Source of the DNA: Fremontodendron californicum
Taxonomy: Eukaryota > Streptophyta > Magnoliopsida > Malvales > Malvaceae
Direction: 5' to 3'
DNA: 64,000 bases
NCBI GenBank assembly: GCA_030761205.1
Contig: JAULJL010000015.1
Coordinates: 6,198,501 to 6,262,500 of the forward strand
Positions 34,065 to 43,777 of this stretch are shown piece after piece (the stretch's first letter is position 1; each line of letters begins with the position of its first letter). The notes below the pieces were generated by a model. That model saw only the letters and a list, made by a program, of their open reading frames with translations. It was not told where the DNA came from and searched no databases. Both the position numbers and the translations under genes were made by a program.

Positions 34065-37000
34065 ATGGCAGAATCATTAGAGACACATGAAACAACCAGC
34101 AGCGCACCATCAAGTTCTTACAACAGAAAGAACTCGATTACCACTGCAAAGTTCGAGGTGGAGAAATTTGATGGCACCAACAACTTTGGCATGTGGCAGT
34201 GCGAAGTTCAGGATCTGTTATTCCGAGAAGGGTCATATATCGCTCTGGAAGACAGGCCCAGAGATATTTCGGAAGATGACTGGAAGTTTGTCAACCGTCA
34301 GGCTTGTGGCACAATCCGGTTATGCCTAGCCAAGGACCAGAAGTACTTTGTCATGAGAGAGAATAATGCAAAAACTCTCTGGAAACTACTCGAGGACAAG
34401 TACATGACAAAATGCATGGAGAACAGACTCTATCTGAAGAAAAAGCTGTTCCGCTTCCAGTATGTGCAAGGTATCACCATGCAGGAACATCTAGTAAGTT
34501 TTAACAAAATCCTCGCTGATCTTGAAAATCTAGATGCAAATATCTCTGATGAAGATAAGGCTCTTACTCTGTTAAATTCCTTGCCTGATAGCTATGATCA
34601 TTTAACCACTACACTGTTATATGGTAAAAATGAGATAGAATATGCTAATGTTAGTAATGCTCTGGTGAATAATGAGTATCGAAAAAAGGATCAGCATGAT
34701 CACCAGAATACTACACCAGAAGCTTTAACTGTGTACAGAGGCAGGACGGACAACCGAGGAGCCGGAGAAAACAAGCGAGGTAAATCCCGTTCAAAGAGGG
34801 GATCATCAAAAACACGACTCTCAAGGGACGAGTGTGCCTATTGCCATGAGAAAGGGCACTGGAGGAAAAACTGTCCTAACATGAAGAAGTCGACTGTGAA
34901 TGTAGCTCAAGAATCTGAGGGAGAAGAAGACTCTGCATTTACGATTTCCACAACAACACACTCTTCAAATCGATGGATTCTGGATTCCGGATGTTCCTAC
35001 CACATGTGTCCGAACCGAGAGTGGTTCTCAAACTTCAAGGAGTTTGATGGAGGGATTGTCCTTATGGGCAATGACAATACTTGTCACACTAGAGGCATCG
35101 GAACGATCCGACTAAAAATGCATGACGGTACAATCAGACAACTTACAGATGTAAGGTATGTCCCTGATCTCAAGAAGAACCTCATATCACTGGGGGTCTT
35201 AGACTCAAATGGTTACAAGATGACCATTCAGAATGGAGTCCTGAAGGTTGTACGTGGAGCATTCTTAGCAATGAAGGGTTCTATGAAGGGAAATCTGTAT
35301 CTCCTTGATGGAGAAACTGTGACCGACAGAGCAGCAGTCTCCCACAACAATGGAGGCGATGAATCTGACACTTCTCGACTTTGGCACATGCGCTTAGGGC
35401 ATGTTGGAGAGAAGGCCTTGCAAAACCTGATAAAGCAAGGTGTACTGAAGAATGCCAAAACTGGAAAACTTGATTTCTATGAGCATTGCGTCCTAGGCAA
35501 GCAAACAAGAGTCAAGTTTGGCACTGCAATTCATCGTACGAGAGCAACATTGGACTACATTCACACTGATGTCTGGGGGCCTTCCAAAAATGCTTCATTG
35601 GGAGGTAAACACTATTTTGTGACCTTTATTGATGATTACTCTAGATATGTCTGGGTTTATACTATAAAGCACAAAAATGAAGTTGTAGATATCTTCGTAA
35701 AATGGAAGAAGATGATCGAAACCCAGAGCGGGAGAAAGCTCAAGAGACTAAGATCTGACAACGGTGGAGAATACAAATCAGATCCACTGAAGGAAATCTG
35801 TCAGAATGATGGGATAATCCGACACTTCACTGTTCCTGGCACTCCCCAGCAGAATGGAGTTGCAGAAAGGATGAACCGAACTTTGGTTGATAAAGTTCGC
35901 TGCATGTTATCCCAGTCTGCCTTGAGCAAAGCATTTTGGGCGGAGGCTTTATTGTACGCCTCCCACATTATCAACAGACTACCCTCCACTGCAATTGATG
36001 GGAAAACTCCCATAGAGGTGTGGTCCGGACATTCTGCCACTGATTATGATCGGCTTCGTATTTTCGGATGCCCAGCATATTTTCACGTAAGTGAATCAAA
36101 ACTGGATCCTAGAGCCAAGAAAGCTGTCTTCTTGGGCTTTAGTGAAGGAGTAAAGGCATTCCGACTGTGGAACCCTGAGTCAAAGAAAGTCATCGTAAGC
36201 CGAGATGTTACCTTTGACGAATCTGTAATGCTGAAACTGTCAACTCCAGAGAATGAGAACCATGATTCTCTAAAGCAGGTGGAGTTTGAATCTGACGATG
36301 CTGGTCAAAATTCCGATGAATCTGAACCAGAATCTGATGACACCTTAACTGAAGTGGAGGAGTCATCACCGGAAATCTTTCAGCAACCTGAATCTATTGC
36401 CACCAGCAGACCGAAAAGACATATTCGAAAACCTGCTCGGTACACAGACATGGTGGCATTCGCCCTTCCAGTAATTGATGATGATGTCCCGATCAATTAC
36501 AAAGAAGCTGTAAACAGCCCAGAGCATGCCCAGTGGAAGGAGGCGATGGATGAAGAGATGACATCACTTCATCAGAATCAGACTTGGAAGTTGGTTCCAC
36601 TTCCAACACTCAAAAGAACAATTGGGTGCAAATGGGTCTTTGCCAAAAAGGAGGGTGCTACCGGCAAAGACAGCATCAGATACAAAGCCAGATTGGTAGC
36701 CAAAGGTTACGCTCAAAAGGAAGGAATAGACTACAATGAGGTATTTTCACCTGTTGTTAAGCATGCATCTATTCGGATATTATTGGCTTTAGTAGCACAG
36801 TATGACCTAGAGTTAGTTCAACTTGATGTAAAAACTGCATTCCTCCATGGTTCCTTAGAGGAGGAAATTTATATGACTCAACCAGATGGTTTTAGAGTCC
36901 CCGGTCGTGAAGATTGGGCATGTAAGTTGAATAGGTCTCTATACGGTCTGAAGCAGTCACCGCGACAGTGGTACAAGCGGTTTGACACCTTTATGTTGGA

Positions 37001-38060
37001 TCAGAAGTACACACGCAGTCAATTTGATCACTGTGTTTATTTCCGGAAACTCCAAAATGAATCATTTATCTACTTGCTTTTATATGTTGATGATATGTTA
37101 ATCGCATCTATAAGCAAGGTGGAGATCGACAGGCTGAAGGCTCAACTGAGCTCAGAGTTCGAGATGAAGGATCTTGGAGAAGCTAAGAAAATTCTTGTGA
37201 TGGAAATCAGCAGAGATAGAAAAAATGGTGTGATCAAATTGACCCAGGCTCAGTATCTGAGCAAAGTACTTCAGAGATTTGACATTAATGATAAGACCAA
37301 ATCTGTAAGTACTCCTTTAGCGGCACATTTCAAACTCAGTGCATTGATGTCACCAAGAACAGATGGTGAGAAGAGACAGATGGATCATGTTCCATATGCC
37401 AATGCAGTAGGTGCCCTAATGTATGCAATGGTGTGTACGAGACCTGATATTTCACATGCTGTCAGTATGGTAAGCCGGTACATGCATAATCCTGGTAAAG
37501 GCCATTGGCAAGCTGTGAAATGGATTCTACGGTACATTCATGGTACTGTGGAAACAGGCTTAAAATTCGAGAGAAGTAAAACTATTGGCAAGCATCTTGT
37601 CGGATATGTGGATTCAGACTATGCTGGAGATCTTGATAAGCGTCGTTCAACTACTGGTTATGTGTTCACCATAACAGGAGGACCAGTAAGTTGGAGATCA
37701 ACTTTACAGTCAACAGTAGCTCTGTCTACAACAGAAGCAGAGTACATGGCTGTAACGGAAGCTTTCAAGGAAGCAATTTGGCTTCAAGGATTGATTGATG
37801 ATTTCGGAATAGCACAGGAAAAGGTAGATGTTTTCTGCGATAGCCAGAGTGCCATTTGCCTAGCTAAGAACCAAGTTCATCACAGTCGGACCAAGCATAT
37901 TGATGTTCGCTACCACTTTATCCGAGAAATAGTAGATGAAGGAAACATTCTACTACAGAAGATCGGGACTGCAGATAATCCTGCAGATATGCTAACAAAA
38001 ATAGTTTCTGGGATCAAGTTTCAACATTGTTTGGACTTGATCAATATCTCTCGAGTTTAA
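34065..38060 (+). CDS. TE3 copia gag-pol polyprotein, 1331 aa
   Basis: Single frame with gag (UBN2-like, about 30-210), CCHC knuckle at 257-270, protease WILDSG at 304-309, integrase finger, integrase core with D502, D565 and E601 (spacing 35 as expected), RVT_2 reverse transcriptase with LLLYVDDM, and RNase H (GYVDSDYAGD, TTEAEYMAV, CDSQSAICLA) running to the C-terminus. In the integrase zinc finger H441 and H446 are present, but the first Cys of the usual C-x2-C pair is Tyr472 (FYEHC, where TE2 has FCEHC). That should weaken zinc binding, so this copy may be integration-defective although its frame is open. The ATG at 34065 opens gag with MAESLETHE, as in TE4. Confidence 0.95.
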   Translation: MAESLETHETTSSAPSSSYNRKNSITTAKFEVEKFDGTNNFGMWQCEVQDLLFREGSYIALEDRPRDISEDDWKFVNRQACGTIRLCLAKDQKYFVMRENNAKTLWKLLEDKYMTKCMENRLYLKKKLFRFQYVQGITMQEHLVSFNKILADLENLDANISDEDKALTLLNSLPDSYDHLTTTLLYGKNEIEYANVSNALVNNEYRKKDQHDHQNTTPEALTVYRGRTDNRGAGENKRGKSRSKRGSSKTRLSRDECAYCHEKGHWRKNCPNMKKSTVNVAQESEGEEDSAFTISTTTHSSNRWILDSGCSYHMCPNREWFSNFKEFDGGIVLMGNDNTCHTRGIGTIRLKMHDGTIRQLTDVRYVPDLKKNLISLGVLDSNGYKMTIQNGVLKVVRGAFLAMKGSMKGNLYLLDGETVTDRAAVSHNNGGDESDTSRLWHMRLGHVGEKALQNLIKQGVLKNAKTGKLDFYEHCVLGKQTRVKFGTAIHRTRATLDYIHTDVWGPSKNASLGGKHYFVTFIDDYSRYVWVYTIKHKNEVVDIFVKWKKMIETQSGRKLKRLRSDNGGEYKSDPLKEICQNDGIIRHFTVPGTPQQNGVAERMNRTLVDKVRCMLSQSALSKAFWAEALLYASHIINRLPSTAIDGKTPIEVWSGHSATDYDRLRIFGCPAYFHVSESKLDPRAKKAVFLGFSEGVKAFRLWNPESKKVIVSRDVTFDESVMLKLSTPENENHDSLKQVEFESDDAGQNSDESEPESDDTLTEVEESSPEIFQQPESIATSRPKRHIRKPARYTDMVAFALPVIDDDVPINYKEAVNSPEHAQWKEAMDEEMTSLHQNQTWKLVPLPTLKRTIGCKWVFAKKEGATGKDSIRYKARLVAKGYAQKEGIDYNEVFSPVVKHASIRILLALVAQYDLELVQLDVKTAFLHGSLEEEIYMTQPDGFRVPGREDWACKLNRSLYGLKQSPRQWYKRFDTFMLDQKYTRSQFDHCVYFRKLQNESFIYLLLYVDDMLIASISKVEIDRLKAQLSSEFEMKDLGEAKKILVMEISRDRKNGVIKLTQAQYLSKVLQRFDINDKTKSVSTPLAAHFKLSALMSPRTDGEKRQMDHVPYANAVGALMYAMVCTRPDISHAVSMVSRYMHNPGKGHWQAVKWILRYIHGTVETGLKFERSKTIGKHLVGYVDSDYAGDLDKRRSTTGYVFTITGGPVSWRSTLQSTVALSTTEAEYMAVTEAFKEAIWLQGLIDDFGIAQEKVDVFCDSQSAICLAKNQVHHSRTKHIDVRYHFIREIVDEGNILLQKIGTADNPADMLTKIVSGIKFQHCLDLINISRV

Positions 38061-38131
38061 AGCACCTGAAGGAGGAAGGAGGAAGCTCTGATCAGTGAAT
38101 TCTCTCTGTGGATTCTCGCCAAGGTGGAGAT

Positions 38132-38628
38132 TGTTGAATATGGCTCAAAGATTAACCAAGGCCACCAACCAAGGTCAATAATGGAGGAGCCACCAACCAA
38201 GTTGGTGGATGGTAGACCAAGATAGTTGGTGGATGGTGGCTACTTTGTTTGCCACTAGCTAGGTGTTCCCACCATGATAGTTGGTGGATGGTGGCTACTT
38301 TGTTTGCCACTAGCTATGTGTTCACACCATGGATGGTGCCTATAAAAGGCCATGTAGAGTAAGAGAGAAAAATGTGTGAGTTAAGAGTTTAAGAGTTGAA
38401 GCAAATACTCTGAGCTTATTAGAGTTTTCTGGTATTGTTGAGTTGTGAGTTCAGTGCTAGCATAGCACCTTGAATTGTGTATATGTTTGTACTCCATCTC
38501 CATTAATACAAAGCTTCAAGCTCCTCCTCCCGTGGATGTAAGCACACTTGCTGAACCACGTAAAATATCGGTGTTATTTCATTGTGTTTAAATCGGTTTT
38601 AGTAATCTCGATTTAGTTCCGCACAACA
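38132..38628 (+). repeat. TE3 3' LTR
   Basis: 497 bp, no difference from the 5' LTR found by eye; followed by the target duplication CCTAT. Confidence 0.93.
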
Positions 38629-39162
38629 CCTATAGTCCCAAAAAAAGAAATGATTTATTTTTTCCTAAATATGCAATCTAAATGAAATTAAGGAAAAGAA
38701 TTGGTACGTGGGTGTCTTAATGTTTACCGATAACACATCAGAAATGGTTATCTTAGTGACGTCTCGCGCTGCACGGGCATTGAAACTGGCTGCTTCTTGG
38801 GCTGTGGCGCCCAACCCACCACGTTGTCTGTCGACACCGCCTGAGGCTCTCCTTTCTGCGGCTTGTATTGCAGCTGCGTCGCTTGAGTCAACGGGTTTAT
38901 CGCCAACAGATATAGCAGTTGTCTCTAAAACTTCTCCAATAGTGATGGGTTCAGGTCGAAGTATTGGTCGACCAGAGGCCTCCTTGGCTGCTGTCCCTGG
39001 CTCATTAGTTTGTCTAGAGAATAGGGTGCCTTTTGATTGATTCAGACCGAAAATTGTACAGAAAGAGAGACCCGTGAATGTTTAGGGAGGGTCATTAATT
39101 AGTGGTCTATAAATAAATATGCCGTTGCTGGATATGCGCCGGGGATTCTAATTGTCCTGATT

Positions 39163-39219
39163 TTTGACACGTGTAAGGTTACACGTTTCAGCTTGCGAGG
39201 GAGACGCTTGGAACTTGCA
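39163..39219 (-). promoter_or_regulatory. LEA-C promoter block
   Basis: Plus-strand GACACGTGTAAGGTTACACGTTTCAGC is split here into two ACGT cores (ACACGTGT near 39167-39174 and ACACGTTT at 39181-39188), followed by GCGAGGGAGACGCTTGGAA. The same layout stands upstream of LEA-B and LEA-D. ACGTGT is a typical ABRE core. Confidence 0.5.
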
Positions 39220-41318
39220 AACTAATTAGTGGTCTATTTGGCTTTTTTTTTTTTGGGAACCACTTACCTCACGGTTCGTCATTTCTTTGGGAACGACAAA
39301 CAATAAAACATCCACAAGTTTTTTACCTTCTAAGTTATAAGTTATAAAACTACTCATTTGTGTTTAACCGGTTAAAATTTTGAAGGATTTTGTTAATAAT
39401 TGTTTTAAAGATATTTTTTTAAATTATTAAATATAATAATATTTTTATTCAATGTATTTGAAATAATTAATAAAGTTACCAATTTTTGTTTTTAATATAA
39501 TAATATTATTATAAATAATATATTAATTAATCTTAAAGAGTGACTTAAGGATACTCGTTAGAAAAATCCAATTTTGAATTATTTTAAAATAGTTAATTGA
39601 CTATCACTTTTAATATATCAAATCCCAACTATAATTGTAGAATTATTTTAAAATAAATTTATTTTTTTCGTTTTTGTTTTTATTTCTATGTAATAAGTTA
39701 TAATAATCACTATAGGTGGTAAGTGATGAATCGAATGAAGTAATTTCAAGTTTGAGCCAATTTTGGTTACGGAATTTATTGAGTTATGTATTGTTTGAAA
39801 TATATCAGTTTTTGAGTTCGAGTTTTTTTTATTTATTATATTTCATATTTTGGTTACTGTCAAAATTGTATGTAATTAGCGTTTTTTTTTTTTTTTTTAA
39901 ATCGATACGTATTTATATCAAAATATTTTAATGTATTATTTCAAATTTATCAATATTATATAATATTTTGTTTATATTATATATACAGACACATAAACAT
40001 TTTCATCACATACATTTTATATGTTTATATATAAATATAAAACTAAAATTTATAAATATTTAATATTCAAATTAATAATCAAATAAATTAAATAAAATAT
40101 AAAAATATTAGGAAAATATATTAAATTATTAATAAACAAGTTAAATAGTCTAATTTAATAAACAAAAAAGTTAAACAAATTATGAAACATAAAATAATCA
40201 TGAAAAATATTTTTTTGAAACAAATTATGAAACATAAAATAATCATGAAAGAGGAAAGTATCATGAATTAATGAAAATAATCACGGACTGTCATCAAAGG
40301 ATTTTCCCATTTTTTGGAGGCTTCGTCAATTCGATCGGTGCTTCGATGGTTCATAAATAAATGGACTTCAATTGTTTTTTATTTTTCTATTTTTCAAATT
40401 CCATGTAAAATTGTCAACTATTGCTTAACAAAAATTAGAACGATTGATCTTGTAATTACTTTTATTTTGAAAAAACATTTTATTATCCATTAATAAAAGA
40501 GAAAAAGATTATATATACATAATAATTGAAAATAATAGAATTTAAATTGAAAATAATATATTATAATTTACATATTTGAAATATATATGTATATGTAGCA
40601 TTTTTCATAAGAATATATATATATATATATATATATATAACTTAAAGTGATATAGAGGATAACTTTGAGAAAGATGAGATTTGATTTTAATTAGCAAAAG
40701 AGATTTCATCAATTAAATTAGTTGATAGCATAAATGATATTATACACATCTTCAGTTTTCTTTCTTCAATTATATTGTTATGATCACTTAAAGTACTCCA
40801 TAAGTTCAATTCTTTGTGACGTGTGTGTGAGAGAGAATAGGTGATAAAGTAACAAATTGATAGTCAAAACCTATGTTTGGGTATTAATGTTAGATATTGA
40901 TATGTATTTGTATGTCTTATTTATTTTTTATTTAAAATTTTGGATTCATTTATTTAAAAAATTAAAAAATTAGAAATGAGTATATAAATACGTCTTATAA
41001 CAATATCTTAAATAAAAATATATAAATACAAATAATACAATATCATATATAAATAAATATGTATATATATTTACTTATATATTTATTTATGCAACTTTAT
41101 ATAAATATTTATATTTAAATATGTTTTGTTTAATTTAATTAATTTCATTTTATATATTTTTATATCATTATATTCATATTTAAAATTATAATTTTTTGTT
41201 AGAATTACTCATTACTTTATCATAGCTCCAACCTGGACATTAATATTAGTTAACACATTTTTTTTCTATTTCGCTAATCAACTTTTTATTCTCATATCTA
41301 ATTATTATATATCTAAAC
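39220..41318. other. Intergenic DNA, no gene recognised
   Basis: AT-rich; an M1-like copy at about 39383-39574, poly-T near 39880, and a (TA)n tract at about 40612-40638. No supported coding sequence. Confidence 0.6.
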
Positions 41319-41844
41319 TGTTGGAATATGGTATGGCTCAAAGTCACATTTGGTGGCTTAGCACCAATAATGGAGCTACCACTTGCACCACTTGCACCAC
41401 CAATAATGGAAGCTACCACTTGCAAATGGATGGTGGCTATGGTGGCTACCACTTGCAAAGTGTTCACACCAAGATAGGTGGTGGATGGTGGCTATGGTGG
41501 CTGCCACTTGCTTAGTGTTCACACCTTGATATTTTGGCTATAAATAGCCATGTAGAGTAAGAGAGAAATGAGTGAGTAGAGTAGAGTTGAGTAAGTTAGA
41601 GCTAAATTGTTGAAGCAAATACTCTGTGTTTATAGAGTAATTCGGTATTGTGTTGAGTTGTGAGTTCAGTGCTTGTGTAGCACCTTGAATTCTGTATATG
41701 TTTGTACTCTAAACTCCATTAATACAAAGCTTCAAGCTCCTCCTCCCGTGGACGTAGGCACAGTTGCCGAACCACGTAAAATATCGGTGTTTTTTCAGTG
41801 TGTTTAAATCGGTTTTAGTAATATCAATTCGCTTCCGCACAACA
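41319..41844 (+). repeat. TE4 5' LTR
   Basis: TGTTGG...ACAACA, with internal TGGTGGCTATGGTGGCT repeats, a TATA box GGCTATAAATAG near 41538, and CCACGTAAAATATC near 41773. Its 3' half matches the TE3 LTR; its 5' half is different. Confidence 0.92.
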
Positions 41845-41847
41845 AAT

Positions 41848-41859
41848 TGGTATCAGAGC
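41848..41859 (+). other. TE4 primer binding site
   Basis: TGGTATCAGAGC three bases after the 5' LTR. Confidence 0.9.
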
Positions 41860-41994
41860 CAATTTTTACGTAAAACCGAGTTTGTTTCGATTCTGTCCGT
41901 TTTTCAAAAGTGCTCCAATTTGTGTTTTGAAAATACCAGGTCGAAGAGGTCGTTGAGAGGAGTGCAGCAGAATCAACCGGAGCACCAGAGGAGG

Positions 41995-42225
41995 CCGCAC
42001 GCGCCCACACGCGCCGCCAGAAGAAGCGCCCACGCGCCCACGCGCCGCACGCGCCTCCAGAGGTTGCAGACGCGTGACACCCACGCGCAGCACGCGCCAC
42101 ACGCGCCTCCAGAGGTTAAAGACGCGTGAAGCCCACGCGCCCCACGCGCCACACGCGCCGGCCACCCAAGCAGCTCCACGCGCCGCCGCACGCGCCGCCG
42201 TACGCCGCCCACGCGCCGCCGCAGG
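41995..42225 (+). repeat. GC-rich CACGCGCC array in TE4 leader
   Basis: Same kind of array as 33575-33805, with a different number and order of units; the flanking leader sequence is nearly identical between TE3 and TE4. Confidence 0.85.
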
Positions 42226-42481
42226 TCCGACCAATTTTTTCGGGCTATTTTTTGAGCCGTTTCAGAACACTATTCCGAGACTTTTCCGAGCCGGTTGAGC
42301 TAATCCGAGTCCATTTCGAGCCACTTGTAGCAGAATATTCGCAGAATATTCACCGTGTGTCCAAAATTTACACAGTTGGACCCGTTCCTGGCTATTTCGA
42401 CTATTCCGGACTCAACCGCGGCATCCGTTTTTCCATACAGGTACCGGAAAAACACTTTGTTGGTAATTTTGTTTTATTACC

Positions 42482-43777
42482 ATGGCAGAATCATTAGAGA
42501 CACATGAAACAACCAGCAGCGCACGATCAAGTTCTTATATCAGAAAGAACTCGATGACCACTGCAAAGTTCGAGGTGGAGAAATTTGATGGCACCACCAA
42601 CTTTGGCATGTGGCAGTGCGAAGTTCAGGATCTGTTATTCCGAGAGAGTTCATATATCGCTCTGGAAGACAGACCCAGAGATATTTCGGAAGATGACTGG
42701 AAGTTTGTCAACCGTCAGGCTTGTGGCACAATCCGGTTATGCCTAGCCAAGGACCAGAAGTACTTTGTCATGAGAGAGAATAATGCAAAAACTCTCTGGA
42801 AACAACTTGAGGACAAGTACATGACAAAAAGCATGGAGAACAGACTCTATCTGAAGAAGAAGCTGTTCCGCTTCCAGTATATGCAAGGTATCACCATGCA
42901 GGAGCATCTAGTAAGTTTTAACAAAATCCTCGCTGATCTTGAAAATCTAGATGCAAATATCTCTGATGAAGATAAGGCTCTTACTCTGTTAAATTCCTTG
43001 CCTGATAGCTATGATCATTTAACCACTACACTGTTGTATGGTAAAAATGATATAGAATATGTTAATGTTAGTAATGCTCTGGTGAATAATGAGTATCGGA
43101 AAAAGGATCAGCATGATCACCAGAATACTACACCAGAAGCTTTAACTGTGTACAGAGGCAGGACGGACAACCGAGGAGCCGGAGAAAACAAGCGAGGTAA
43201 ATCCCGCTCAAGGAGGGGATCATCGAGAACACGACTCTCGAGGGACGAGTGTGCCTTTTGCTATGAGAAAGGGCATTGGAGGAATAACTGTCCCAACATG
43301 GAGAAGTCGATTGTGAGTGTAGCTCAAGAATCTGAGGGAGAGGAAGACTCTGCATTTACGATTTCCACAACAACACACTCTTCAGATCAATGGATTCTGG
43401 ATTCCGGATGTTCCTACCACATGTGTCCGAACCTAGAGTGGTTCTCAAACTTCAAGGAGTTTAATGGAGGGATTGTCCATATGGGCAATGACAATACTTG
43501 TCACACTAGAGGCATCGGAACGATCCGACTGAAAATGCATGACGGTACAATCAGACAACTTACAGACGTAAGGTATGTCCCTGATCTCAAGAAGAACCTC
43601 ATATCACTGGGGGTCTTAGACTCAAATGGTTACAAGGTGACCATTCAGAATGGAGTCCTGAGAGTTGTACGTGGAGCATTCTTAGCAATGAAGGGTTATA
43701 TGAAGGGAAATCTGTATCTCTTTGACAGAGAAACCGTGACAGGCAGAGCAGCAGCCTCTCACAGAATGATGGGATAA
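42482..43777 (+). CDS. TE4 gag-protease frame, 431 aa
   Basis: Starts MAESLETHE like TE3. Contains the complete gag, a CCHC knuckle (CAFCYEKGHWRNNC) and the protease with WILDSG. It then runs out a few residues after a deletion junction at about 43762, where the sequence jumps from before the integrase finger to shortly before TPQQNG of the integrase. It can supply particle protein and possibly protease, but no integrase or RT. Confidence 0.88.
   Translation: MAESLETHETTSSARSSSYIRKNSMTTAKFEVEKFDGTTNFGMWQCEVQDLLFRESSYIALEDRPRDISEDDWKFVNRQACGTIRLCLAKDQKYFVMRENNAKTLWKQLEDKYMTKSMENRLYLKKKLFRFQYMQGITMQEHLVSFNKILADLENLDANISDEDKALTLLNSLPDSYDHLTTTLLYGKNDIEYVNVSNALVNNEYRKKDQHDHQNTTPEALTVYRGRTDNRGAGENKRGKSRSRRGSSRTRLSRDECAFCYEKGHWRNNCPNMEKSIVSVAQESEGEEDSAFTISTTTHSSDQWILDSGCSYHMCPNLEWFSNFKEFNGGIVHMGNDNTCHTRGIGTIRLKMHDGTIRQLTDVRYVPDLKKNLISLGVLDSNGYKVTIQNGVLRVVRGAFLAMKGYMKGNLYLFDRETVTGRAAASHRMMG

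Larger units (their letters stand above)
32943..38628 (+). mobile_element. TE3: intact Ty1/copia retrotransposon inside LEA-C
   Basis: LTRs of 497 bp at 32943-33439 and 38132-38628, identical by eye. Target duplication CCTAT at 32938-32942 and 38629-38633. Primer binding site 33443-33454; polypurine-like GGTGGAGAT before the 3' LTR at about 38123-38131. One uninterrupted gag-pol frame. Orientation is opposite to the LEA gene. Very recent insertion. Confidence 0.96.
32780..39004 (-). pseudogene. LEA-C: SMP-family LEA pseudogene, split by TE3
   Basis: Exon 1 (38728-39004) starts MSQGQQPRRP and holds the second-type SMP domain (PEPITIGEVLETTAI..DAAAIQAAE, ITISDVLS). It is 277 bp, and the ATG is out of frame with the SMP domain; no in-frame ATG exists upstream, so there is a frameshift near codon 14. 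Exon 2 (32780-32938) encodes the last SMP domain (DKAVTSEDAEEVRGAEL, ATPGGVADTMAKAARV) with a normal stop. Like LEA-B it lacks the first SMP domain. The intron received TE3 (32943-38628) exactly at its acceptor: the target duplication CCTAT overlaps the splice site. Dead as a normal LEA gene on at least two counts. Confidence 0.88.

Noticed and set aside
41764..42497. Several 74-123 codon frames on both strands, rich in Arg, Ala, Pro, Thr
   Set aside because: Products of the CACGCGCC leader array and adjoining LTR of TE4; the same happens in TE3 at 33399-33740.
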